The notes beneath the pieces are model-generated. The model was not told where the DNA came from, ran no database searches, and saw only the letters and a program-made list of their open reading frames with translations. A stretch of DNA of 64,000 nucleotides, from NCBI GenBank assembly GCA_003569245.1, contig BGOM01000011.1, forward strand, positions 124,001-188,000. The letters are read 5' to 3'. Origin of the DNA: Opitutia bacterium. GTDB taxonomy: Bacteria > Verrucomicrobiota > Verrucomicrobiia > Opitutales > UBA953. A program made the translations under genes and the position numbers. Shown here in pieces: positions 54,183 through 61,973 of the stretch (position 1 is the first letter of the stretch; each line of letters begins with the position of its first letter).

Positions 54183-55562
54183 ATGACGCCCCACCCCCGC
54201 CACACCTCGCCGATCGACCCGGGCTTCGTCCCGGCCTCGCTGTGGACCCGTGATTTCCTTGCGGCCTGCGCACGCACCCCGGGCAGTTCGGCGTTGGCGA
54301 TCGGCCTACGTCGTCCCGACGGCACCGCCTCCGTCTTCCGCACGCAGGTCCTCCCGTCCGGTGCCGGCGACGCCGACAATCTCCTGCACGTCGAACGGAC
54401 GGTGAAGTTCCTGCTCTGGGCCCGCGGCGGCGATGAGATCCTGCTCAGCGGCCCGTTGGCCGAGCCCTTGGCCGCCGCGCTGCGTCGCCAGTATGTCGCC
54501 GGGGGCGCCCGCGCCTTCGACGCCGAGTTCGTCCGCAAGCTCTTCGAGCGTCCGCTGACCTTCACCGTCGTCCCGGAGGCAGGCCTGCCGGCCGAGAGCG
54601 CCTCGCACCTCCCGCTCGGCCGCAACCTCGGCGGTTGCCGCATCGGCTTCGACCTCGGAGGGTCCGACCGCAAGTGCGCCGCGCTGATCGACGGCAAGGT
54701 GGTCTTCTCCGAGGAGGTCAAATGGGATCCGTATTTCCAGACCAACCCGGACTACCACCTCGAAGGCATCCGGGATTCGCTGAGGCTCGCCGCCGCCCAC
54801 CTCCCCCGCGTCGACGCCATCGGCGGCTCCGCCGCGGGCGTCTACATCTCGAACCGTGTCCGCGCGGCTTCCTTGTTCCGCGGCATCACCGACCCCGAGG
54901 TCTTCGATCGCCGGGTGAAGAACCTCTTCGTGGACCTGGGCAAGGAATGGGAAGTCCCCTTCGAAGTGCTGAACGACGGGGATGTCACGGCCCTCGCGGC
55001 CTCGATGTCCCTCGGTCGCAATTCCGTGCTCGGGATCGCCATGGGCACCAGCGTCGCCGCCGGCTACGTCGACCCCAAGGGCAACCTGACGAACTGGCTC
55101 AGCGAACTGGCCTTCGTGCCGGTCGATTACCGCGTCGATGGTCCGGCCGACGAGTGGTCGGGGGACCTCGGCTGCGGCGTGCAATACTTCAGCCAACAGG
55201 GCGTCGGCCGCCTCCTGCCGTTGGCCGGCATCCACCTGCCCACGTCGATGCGCCTGCCGGAGCAGCTTGAAGAACTGCAAAAGCTGATGAAGGCCGGCGA
55301 CGCCCGCGCCCTCCGCGTCTACGAGGCCATCGGCATCGCCTTCGGCTACGCCCTCGCCCACTTCGCGTCGTTCTACGATTACCAGTGCCTGCTCATCATG
55401 GGCCGCGTCACCTCGGGTACCGGCGGCGATGTGATCATCGACCGCGCCCGGGCGGTGCTCCGCGACGAGTTTCCGGAGCTCCGCATCGACCTCGTGGTGC
55501 CCGACGAGAAGGACAAGCGCCATGGCCAGGCCGTCGCCGCGGCCTCCCTTCCCCCTCTCTGA
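54183..55562 (+). CDS. ROK-like sugar kinase homologue with N-terminal extension
   Basis: This 459-residue protein has an actin-like ATPase core of the ROK type: the phosphate-1 motif GFDLGGSDRKCAALIDGKVV near residues 155-174, IGGSAAGVYISN, and a phosphate-2 region LNDGDVTALAA with GIAMGTSVAAG after it. The usual ROK zinc motif (CGCxGCxE) is absent; the equivalent place reads GDLGCGVQYFSQQ. About 150 extra residues precede the core. Context suggests it phosphorylates glucosamine or a related sugar for NagB, but regulation without catalysis is also possible. It starts 7 bases after nagB and ends 2 bases before the deacetylase gene. Confidence 0.75.
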   Translation: MTPHPRHTSPIDPGFVPASLWTRDFLAACARTPGSSALAIGLRRPDGTASVFRTQVLPSGAGDADNLLHVERTVKFLLWARGGDEILLSGPLAEPLAAALRRQYVAGGARAFDAEFVRKLFERPLTFTVVPEAGLPAESASHLPLGRNLGGCRIGFDLGGSDRKCAALIDGKVVFSEEVKWDPYFQTNPDYHLEGIRDSLRLAAAHLPRVDAIGGSAAGVYISNRVRAASLFRGITDPEVFDRRVKNLFVDLGKEWEVPFEVLNDGDVTALAASMSLGRNSVLGIAMGTSVAAGYVDPKGNLTNWLSELAFVPVDYRVDGPADEWSGDLGCGVQYFSQQGVGRLLPLAGIHLPTSMRLPEQLEELQKLMKAGDARALRVYEAIGIAFGYALAHFASFYDYQCLLIMGRVTSGTGGDVIIDRARAVLRDEFPELRIDLVVPDEKDKRHGQAVAAASLPPL

Positions 55563-55564
55563 CC

Positions 55565-56410
55565 ATGAAGCTCAACCCCAAGGCGGACCTGCTGATACCC
55601 GACCAGACCGACGGTCCGGCGGCCTTTGCGCGCACCACGCACCTCGGCATCGGCGCCCACCAGGACGACCTGGAGTTCATGGCGTTCGAAGGCATCCTCG
55701 CCTGCTACGACCGGAGCGACCGCTGGTTCGGCGGCATCATCATGACGGACGGGCGCAGCAGTTCGCGCAAAGGGCCCTACGCCGGCTGGACCGACGACCA
55801 GATCGCCGCCGAGCGGATCAAGGAGCAGCATGCCGCCGCTCGCCTCGGGCAATACTCCTTCGTCGCCCAGCTGGGCTACCAGAGCAAGGAGGTCCGCGGC
55901 GCGGACAAGACCGACCCGGTCGATGACCTCGTCGCCCTGCTCGCGGCGGCCCGCCCGGAGGTCGTCTACCTCCACAACCCGGCGGACAAGCACGACACGC
56001 ACGTGGCCTGCTTCGCCCGCTGCATCGAGGCCCTTCGCCGGCTGCCCCCGTCGGCCCGTCCGGCCAAGGTCCTCGGTTGCGAGGTCTGGCGCGCGCTCGA
56101 CTGGATGGTCGACAGCGAGAAGGTGGCGATGCCGGTCTCGGCCCGGCCCGAGCTCGCGCAGGCCCTGAACGAGGTCTTCGCCACCCAGATCGTCGGCGGC
56201 AAACGCTACGACCTCGCCGTCCTCGCGCGTCGCGCCGCCAACGCCACCTTCCACGACGCCCACGCCTCGGACACCGAGTCCGCGCTGCAGTGGGCCATGG
56301 ACCTGACGCCGCTGATCCGGGACGACTCCCTCGACGTGACCACCTTCACCCTCGGCTTCCTCGAGCGCCTGCAACAGGATGTCGCCGCCCGCCTTCGCCG
56401 CGCCTACTGA
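55565..56410 (+). CDS. PIG-L/LmbE family deacetylase
   Basis: This 281-residue protein belongs to the zinc-dependent PIG-L (LmbE) family, which removes acetyl groups from GlcNAc-containing substrates. The metal motif is GIGAHQDDLEFMAFEG, with Q in place of the common P. The second metal region is HNPADKHDTHVACFARCIEA. The start ATG at 55565 is 2 bases after the preceding stop. Neighbouring nagB and the kinase homologue make a GlcNAc-type substrate likely, which is inference from context. Confidence 0.85.
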   Translation: MKLNPKADLLIPDQTDGPAAFARTTHLGIGAHQDDLEFMAFEGILACYDRSDRWFGGIIMTDGRSSSRKGPYAGWTDDQIAAERIKEQHAAARLGQYSFVAQLGYQSKEVRGADKTDPVDDLVALLAAARPEVVYLHNPADKHDTHVACFARCIEALRRLPPSARPAKVLGCEVWRALDWMVDSEKVAMPVSARPELAQALNEVFATQIVGGKRYDLAVLARRAANATFHDAHASDTESALQWAMDLTPLIRDDSLDVTTFTLGFLERLQQDVAARLRRAY

Positions 56411-56411
56411 C

Positions 56412-57317
56412 ATGAAACCCACCCTCCTCGTCCTCGCCGCCGGCATGGGCAGCCGCTACGGCGGCCTCAAGCAGATCGACCCGATGGGCCCGTCCGGCGA
56501 GACGATCCTCGACTACTCCGTCTACGACGCGCTCCGCGCCGGCTTCGGCAAGGTCGTCTTCATCATCCGCCCCGATTTCGAGGCCGACTTCCGCGAACGC
56601 ATCGCGACGAAGTTCGCCGGGCGCATCGAGGTGGGCTTCGCCTTCCAGACGCTCGACCGCCTGCCGGCCGGCTTCGCCGTCCCGGCCGGACGCGAGAAGC
56701 CCTGGGGTACGACGCATGCGATCCTCTGCGCGCGCGACGCCGTGACGACGCCCTTCGCGGTCATCAACGCCGACGACTTCTACGGTCGCGACTCCTACGC
56801 GACCTTGGGCCGCCGTCTGGCGACCTTGGCCAACGACGACCTCACCTTCTGCATGGTAGGCTTCACGCTGAAGAACACCCTGTCGGACCATGGCACGGTC
56901 GCCCGCGGCGTCTGCCGCACCGACTCCGCCGGTCGCCTGACCGACATCCAGGAGCTGACCAAGATCGGCCGCACCGCGGGCGGAGCGGAAAATCGGGCCG
57001 AGGACGGCACGGTCACCCCGCTGACCGGCGAGGAACCGGTCTCGATGAACATGTGGGGCTTCACCCCCGCGATCTTCCCCCTGCTCGAGACCGACTTCCG
57101 CGCCTTCCTGCAGGCCAAGGGAGCCGAGTTGAAAAGCGAGTCCTACATCCCGATGGCGGTCGGCAACCTCGTCGCGGGCGGCCGCGCCCGTTGCGATGTC
57201 CTTCGTACCAGTTCCGCCTGGTTCGGCGTGACCTACCGCGAGGACAAGCCCGCGGTCCAGGCCAGCATCCTCGACCTGGTCCGCCAAGGCGCCTACCCCG
57301 CCGCCCTCTGGGCCTGA
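56412..57317 (+). CDS. sugar-1-phosphate nucleotidyltransferase
   Basis: This 301-residue protein is an NTP-transferase with the G-rich loop LVLAAGMGSRYGGLKQIDPM, the metal-binding AVINADDFYGRDSY and EEPVSMNMWGFTPAIF. The family joins a sugar 1-phosphate to a nucleotide. Members of this branch are often encoded beside NahK-like kinases, as here. UDP-N-acetylhexosamine is the most likely product, by context only. It starts 1 base after the deacetylase stop. The ATG at 56412 matches the family N-terminus. Confidence 0.85.
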   Translation: MKPTLLVLAAGMGSRYGGLKQIDPMGPSGETILDYSVYDALRAGFGKVVFIIRPDFEADFRERIATKFAGRIEVGFAFQTLDRLPAGFAVPAGREKPWGTTHAILCARDAVTTPFAVINADDFYGRDSYATLGRRLATLANDDLTFCMVGFTLKNTLSDHGTVARGVCRTDSAGRLTDIQELTKIGRTAGGAENRAEDGTVTPLTGEEPVSMNMWGFTPAIFPLLETDFRAFLQAKGAELKSESYIPMAVGNLVAGGRARCDVLRTSSAWFGVTYREDKPAVQASILDLVRQGAYPAALWA

Positions 57318-57321
57318 TCCT

Positions 57322-58425
57322 ATGCCCGAACGCGTCACCTACGATACCCGCGCCATCGCCCGGCATTTCGCCCTGCTCGGGGATTTCGTCTCGGCTCCGC
57401 CCTACGGTAGCGGCCACATCAACGACACCTTCGCGCTGGAGATGGACCAGGGCGGACGGTCCGTCCGCTACGTGCTGCAGCGCATCAACCATAACATCTT
57501 CCGGAACCCCGACGGGCTCATGCGCAACGTCGAGCGCGTCTGCCGCCATGCGCAGGCCAAGCTCGCCCAAGCCGGGCGGGCTGACGCCTCCCGCCGCGCC
57601 CTCACGCTGGTGCCGACCCGCGAAGGCCGGGGCTGGCATGTCGACGCGCACGGCAACCACTGGCGCTGCTATATCTTCGTCGAACGGGCCACCGGGCATG
57701 ACGTCATCCGCAACGCCGACCAGGCCTTCCAGGCGGCCAAGGCCTTCGGCGCCTTCCAGGCCCTGCTGGCCGACCTCCCGGGCGAGCGTCTGGTCGAGAC
57801 CATCCCGAACTTCCACCACACCCCGAGCCGCTACGCCGCCTTTGAAGCCGCGCTGGCCAAGGACGCCCATGGCCGCGCCCGGGACGCCGCCGCCGAGATC
57901 GCCTTCGCCCAGGCCCGGGCCCGGGAGGTGGGCGTGATCGTCGACGCGATGGCGCGCGGCGAGATCCCCGAGCGCGTGACGCACAACGACACCAAGCTCA
58001 ACAACGTCCTGCTGGACAACGAGACCCAGGAAGGCATCTGCGTCATCGACCTCGACACCGTGATGCCGGGTTCCGCGCTCTACGATTTCGGCGACCTCGT
58101 CCGCACCTCGACCTCCCCGGCCGCCGAGGACGAGACGGACCTCGCGAAGGTGACGATGCAACTCCCGATGTTCGAGGCCCTGGTGAAGGGCTACCTCGCC
58201 ACCGCCGGCGGCTTCCTGACGCCCGCCGAACGCGCGCTCCTGCCCTTCGCCGGCAAGCTCATCACCTTCGAGATCGGCCTGCGCTTCCTCACGGACTGGC
58301 TCGAGGGCGACGTCTACTTCAAGATCAAGCGACCCCGCCACAACCTCGACCGTCTCCGCACCCAGTTCAAGTTGGTCGAATCCATCGAAGCGCAGCTGCC
58401 CGCCATGCAAGCGCTCGTCCGCTGA
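57322..58425 (+). CDS. N-acetylhexosamine 1-kinase-like phosphotransferase (APH fold)
   Basis: This 367-residue protein has the aminoglycoside-phosphotransferase fold. GSGHINDTFALEM and YVLQRINHNIFRNPDGLMRN match the nucleotide-binding part of NahK-type anomeric kinases. The catalytic loop is THNDTKLNNVLLD and the metal aspartate lies in CVIDLDTVMPGSALYDFGDL. NahK phosphorylates GlcNAc or GalNAc at C1. Placed between a sugar nucleotidyltransferase and an epimerase, it should feed a nucleotide-sugar route. The N-terminal and C-terminal parts are complete. Confidence 0.87.
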   Translation: MPERVTYDTRAIARHFALLGDFVSAPPYGSGHINDTFALEMDQGGRSVRYVLQRINHNIFRNPDGLMRNVERVCRHAQAKLAQAGRADASRRALTLVPTREGRGWHVDAHGNHWRCYIFVERATGHDVIRNADQAFQAAKAFGAFQALLADLPGERLVETIPNFHHTPSRYAAFEAALAKDAHGRARDAAAEIAFAQARAREVGVIVDAMARGEIPERVTHNDTKLNNVLLDNETQEGICVIDLDTVMPGSALYDFGDLVRTSTSPAAEDETDLAKVTMQLPMFEALVKGYLATAGGFLTPAERALLPFAGKLITFEIGLRFLTDWLEGDVYFKIKRPRHNLDRLRTQFKLVESIEAQLPAMQALVR

Positions 58426-58427
58426 CC

Positions 58428-59348
58428 ATGCGCGTCCTCGTCACCGGCGGCGCCGGCTTCATCGGCTCCCATATCGTCGAGCACTTCCAGGGCCGGGCGG
58501 AAGTCGTCGTCCTCGATAATTTCCGCAGCGGCCATCGCCGCAACCTCGCCGGCCTCGAGTACCGCCTGATCGAAGGCTCGATCCTCGACCGCGCCACGCT
58601 CGACGAGGCCTTGCGCGGGGTCGACCAGGTGTTCCACCTGGCCGCCATGATCTCGGTCCCGGAGTCCATGCTCCGGCCGCGCGAGTGCGTCGAGCTGAAC
58701 GTCACCGGCACCCTCCAGGTGCTCGAAGCCGCCGCCGCGGCGAAGGTCGGCAAGGTCGTCCTGGCTTCCTCCGCCGCCATCTACGGCGACAACCCGACGG
58801 TCCCGAAGGTCGAGACGATGCTGCCCGAGCCGAAGTCTCCGTACGCGGTGACGAAACTGGACGGGGAATACTACCTCGAGCTGTTCCGACGCGAGCACGG
58901 CCTCGCGACCGCCTCGCTCCGCTTCTTCAATGTCTTCGGCCCGCGCCAGGACCCGAGATCCCCCTACGCCGCCGCCGTCCCGATCTTCATCGAGAAGGCC
59001 GTGCGCGGCGAACCGATCGGCATCTTCGGCGACGGGGAGCAGACGCGCGATTTCATCTACGTGAAGGATATCGTCGGCGCCCTCGCCTTCGCCGCCGCGA
59101 CCCCCGCCGTCGCCGGCACGTATAACGTCGGGTATGGGCATAAGATGACGGTGAAGGCGCTCGCCCAGGAAGTCATCCGGCTCACCGGCTCCGGTTCGAC
59201 GATCGAGCACAAACCCGAGCGTCTCGGGGACGTGAAGCACTCCCTGGCCTCCGCCGACAAGCTCCGCGCGGCCGGCTGGAGTCCGCGGCACACCGTGGCC
59301 GAAGGCCTGGACGCGACGGTCGCCTATTTCCGGTCGCTCAAGGCGTGA
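58428..59348 (+). CDS. NAD-dependent nucleotide-sugar epimerase (UDP-hexose / UDP-HexNAc 4-epimerase family)
   Basis: This 306-residue extended SDR protein has GGAGFIGSH at residues 7-15, VFHLAAMISVPESM, the catalytic serine in LASSAAIYGDN and YxxxK in SPYAVTKLDGEYY. RFFNVFGPRQDPRSPYAAAV and FGDGEQTRDFIYVKDIV are typical of GalE- and WbpP-like 4-epimerases. Its substrate is probably the nucleotide sugar made by the two preceding enzymes. It begins 2 bases after the kinase stop and overlaps the convergent gene by 11 bases. Confidence 0.87.
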   Translation: MRVLVTGGAGFIGSHIVEHFQGRAEVVVLDNFRSGHRRNLAGLEYRLIEGSILDRATLDEALRGVDQVFHLAAMISVPESMLRPRECVELNVTGTLQVLEAAAAAKVGKVVLASSAAIYGDNPTVPKVETMLPEPKSPYAVTKLDGEYYLELFRREHGLATASLRFFNVFGPRQDPRSPYAAAVPIFIEKAVRGEPIGIFGDGEQTRDFIYVKDIVGALAFAAATPAVAGTYNVGYGHKMTVKALAQEVIRLTGSGSTIEHKPERLGDVKHSLASADKLRAAGWSPRHTVAEGLDATVAYFRSLKA

Positions 59349-60210
59349 CCTCGATGGGGACGAGGAGGTAATCCTCGGCGCCATCGTCGATGTTGACCCA
59401 AAGGTCGTAGCGACCGGGCGGGGGCAGACGTAGCCGGAACGAGAGCGTCGGGTCCGGCCCGAACTCCCCGCCTTCGAGCGAGGGATGCATGTGCGCGTAA
59501 CCCGGACGCGCGTCAGGGTCGCCGAAGAGCACGGCATGCCCCAGGGACCCCATCAAGGGGCGCAGCCTCAAAGGCGGGCGGCCGGCGGGCGACGCGAGGG
59601 TCACGCGGATCATGGCCGACTGCCCGGTCTGCCTGGTGGTGAACGTCGCGTCCCGCACGACATTGCGCGTCGAAGACGGCGGGGCGGCGACCTTCAGGAG
59701 GTCCAGCTCGGCGGTGGCTTCCGCCAGCTGGACCTGCGAGGAACGCACCGTGACGAAATCGACGTAGGCTTGGAAACGGCCGCCGGGGTTGCCGGCGGCA
59801 AACCAGGCGGGCAAGGTGAAACTCCAGGTGCCGTCTTCGGAGGGTGCCGGATGCAGATGAACGTACCCCGGACGCCCGGTGACCTGCCGCAGGTGGAGGT
59901 GGAGCTTGCGGGTATGCGAGACGGCCAGCTCGTGGGCCAGCAGGGGTCGGCCGTCTTCGCCCAGCAGCTTCAACGAACCGCCGTCGCGGGTGGCGGCGAA
60001 GGCGAGCTCCAGCCGGACAGGAAACCGCAGGGCCTTGGGCGAATAGAAGTTCGCCTCCTCGTTGACCCCGCAGAACTCGATCCCGTCGACGACGACGGGC
60101 GCGTGCTCCGCATGCAGCAAGGCGCAATGGGTGTCGGGGAGACGGCGCAAGGCGAGGAAACCGAGGACCGCGACCGCCGTGAGCACCAGCGACTGGCGGA
60201 GGGGACTCAT
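59338..60210 (-). CDS. secreted protein with two His-rich beta domains, possible copper-related role
   Basis: This 290-residue protein starts with a signal sequence (LVLTAVAVLGFLALRRL). Two regions look like repeats of one beta-sandwich unit. One contains TGRPGYVHLHPAPSEDGTWS followed by FQAYVDFVTV. The other has ARPGYAHMHPSLEGGEFG followed by PGRYDLWVNIDDGAE. The H-x-H-P motif in both copies could bind metal, and the next gene in the same transcript encodes a SCO-like copper protein. I do not recognise a named family. The last bases overlap the epimerase gene by 11, and the start overlaps the SCO gene stop by 4. Confidence 0.65.
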   Translation of the reverse strand: MSPLRQSLVLTAVAVLGFLALRRLPDTHCALLHAEHAPVVVDGIEFCGVNEEANFYSPKALRFPVRLELAFAATRDGGSLKLLGEDGRPLLAHELAVSHTRKLHLHLRQVTGRPGYVHLHPAPSEDGTWSFTLPAWFAAGNPGGRFQAYVDFVTVRSSQVQLAEATAELDLLKVAAPPSSTRNVVRDATFTTRQTGQSAMIRVTLASPAGRPPLRLRPLMGSLGHAVLFGDPDARPGYAHMHPSLEGGEFGPDPTLSFRLRLPPPGRYDLWVNIDDGAEDYLLVPIEVTP

Positions 60211-61052
60211 CGTTCCGGGACCAGTCCGGCCAGGACCTTGGCGACGTCGGCGGCATCGAAGGAGGCGCCCTCGCGGCGTTGCGTGATGCGACCTTGGGCG
60301 TTGACGACGATCAAGGCGGCGTTGTGCACGATGGTCCCGTCATCGCGGACCGTCAGGATGCCGAAGTTCCGCATCAGGTCCTTGATCTGCCCCGCGTCCC
60401 CCGTGAGGAAACGGTGCCGGCCGAGGTCGATGCCGTAACCCCGGGCATAGGTCCGCAGCAGACCGGGCGAATCGACCTCCGGGTCGAACGTGATCGTCAC
60501 CAGCCGGACATCCTTGAGCTTGGGGTCCTTCGCCAGTTCGTCCCCCAGCTGCTTCATGCAAGCCGTGGAGGCCGGGCACATCTTGGCCGAGCGGCAGCTG
60601 GTGAAGATGAAGTTGAGGGCGAACGGCGCACCGAGCAGGTCCTTCTTGAAGACCAACCGGGCCTCCTGATCCCACAGCGCGAAGTCCGGGATGAGGTCGC
60701 GGGGCATGCGCGTCACCAGACGTCCTTGGTCCGCGGTCTGTCGGCGCAGGGAGTCGGTGACCTCCGCCACCCGGCGCAGCTCCTCCGTTCCCGCCGGGAA
60801 GATCGTGTCGGCCCACCGTCGGCCGGCGTCGGTCAGGACTTCGAAGCGGATGCGTCGCCCGGCCCACGGCAACTCCAGGTCACCGGGACGGGCGAGGTAG
60901 TCCGTCGGCGCGGCGCCCGGGGACTCCTCGATGAGCAACCGATGTCGCGCGGGCTCCACGCTTACCACCAGCCCGGTGCGCACCTCGGGCCGTTCGGCGG
61001 CCGATAGGAGGTGCGCCGCGCACGCGAGCGCGAGCCAAGTCACGGGTCTCAT
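60207..61052 (-). CDS. SCO1/SenC family copper chaperone-like protein
   Basis: This 281-residue protein has a signal peptide (WLALACAAHLLSA) and an unusual ~130-residue N-terminal domain. A thioredoxin-like SCO domain with FIFTSCRSAKMCPAST follows, where the two copper-ligand cysteines are separated by five residues rather than three. A later VHNAALIVVN supplies the conserved histidine. SCO proteins deliver copper to cytochrome oxidase or act as thiol reductants. The N-terminal part (VVSVEPARHRLLIEES) resembles copper-binding domains found with SCO proteins, by inference. It overlaps the ppx stop by 4 bases. Confidence 0.85.
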   Translation of the reverse strand: MRPVTWLALACAAHLLSAAERPEVRTGLVVSVEPARHRLLIEESPGAAPTDYLARPGDLELPWAGRRIRFEVLTDAGRRWADTIFPAGTEELRRVAEVTDSLRRQTADQGRLVTRMPRDLIPDFALWDQEARLVFKKDLLGAPFALNFIFTSCRSAKMCPASTACMKQLGDELAKDPKLKDVRLVTITFDPEVDSPGLLRTYARGYGIDLGRHRFLTGDAGQIKDLMRNFGILTVRDDGTIVHNAALIVVNAQGRITQRREGASFDAADVAKVLAGLVPER

Positions 61053-61972
61053 GTCAGCGATCCGGAGGGACCGAGCATCAGCTCCACCATGCCATGGCGC
61101 AACCCGCGATGCGTGAGGTGGAAGGACTCCGCCCCGGTGAGGTCGGCGAGGACGCAGACCGTCAGGAGAGCCGCCGGCATGATATCGGCGCGCTCGGCCG
61201 GGATGCCCGGGACCGCGGCCCGCTCGGCCAAGGGCAAGGCGGAGAGTTTGTCCTTCAAGGCGCGGATCCGGAGGGTGGGCAGGCGCCCGTCGATGACCGC
61301 CTCGCCGACCGCCTCCAGGTGAAGCGCGACGGCGCTGAAGACCCCGCCCGCGCCGACGACCAAGCCCTGTTCGGCCAGTTTGGGCGATAGCACCGGCCCG
61401 AGGGTCCGGAGCAGGTGGTCGCGGATCGAGGCCTGATCCAGCTCGTCGACGACCCCTTGACCGCCGCGGAGGTAGCCATGGGTGAGGCGGACGGAGCCGA
61501 GGGGATAGCTCCGGGCCAAGGTCACCTGGGACCCGCGCACGGTGGCGACTTCGAGGCTGCCACCGCCCAGGTCGAAGAGGGTGAGATTTGGGCAGGCCGC
61601 GTAGGCCGGATCGGTCCGCACGCCGGCGGCGACCAGGCGCGCCTCGACCTCGCCGGAGATGATGGTCAGCGGCACCCCCACGGTCGCTTGGATCAGGGCG
61701 GCGAACTCGGCGCGGTTGGCGCAATCACGGACGGCGCTCGTCCCAAGGATGGCCACCTGCCGGGCCCCGTGGGCGTGGGCGAAATGGACGAGCCGCCGCA
61801 CCGCGTCCGCGGCGAGAAGCTGGGTCTCCCGCGCGAGCGTGAATTCGCCCAAGGTGGTCGGGAAGATCCGCACCGGCTCGCTGGCGCGAGCCACCTCGGC
61901 GCGGGTGGCGGCGTCGACGACGGAGACTTTGAGGGAATTCGACCCGAGGTCGACCACGGCGAGCAGGGACAT
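61049..61972 (-). CDS. Ppx/GppA phosphatase family protein
   Basis: This 307-residue protein is an exopolyphosphatase/pppGpp phosphatase homologue with an actin-like fold. It has VVDLGSNSLKVSVVD at the N-terminus, ILGTSAVRDCANRAEF, IISGEVEARLV, and the second phosphate loop FDLGGGSLEVATV. The length corresponds to the two catalytic domains without the C-terminal HD-like domain of long Ppx proteins. It could degrade the polyphosphate made by PPK1 (25205-27254). It begins 1 base after the LpxR-like gene's stop. Confidence 0.9.
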   Translation of the reverse strand: MSLLAVVDLGSNSLKVSVVDAATRAEVARASEPVRIFPTTLGEFTLARETQLLAADAVRRLVHFAHAHGARQVAILGTSAVRDCANRAEFAALIQATVGVPLTIISGEVEARLVAAGVRTDPAYAACPNLTLFDLGGGSLEVATVRGSQVTLARSYPLGSVRLTHGYLRGGQGVVDELDQASIRDHLLRTLGPVLSPKLAEQGLVVGAGGVFSAVALHLEAVGEAVIDGRLPTLRIRALKDKLSALPLAERAAVPGIPAERADIMPAALLTVCVLADLTGAESFHLTHRGLRHGMVELMLGPSGSLT

Positions 61973-61973
61973 G

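Noticed and set aside
50693-54745. Open frame of 1350 codons on the minus strand
   Set aside because: It lies antisense to valS, nagB and part of the ROK-like gene, and is rich in Ala, Gly, Arg, Val and Asp as expected from GC-rich codon positions read backwards. It has no recognisable domain.
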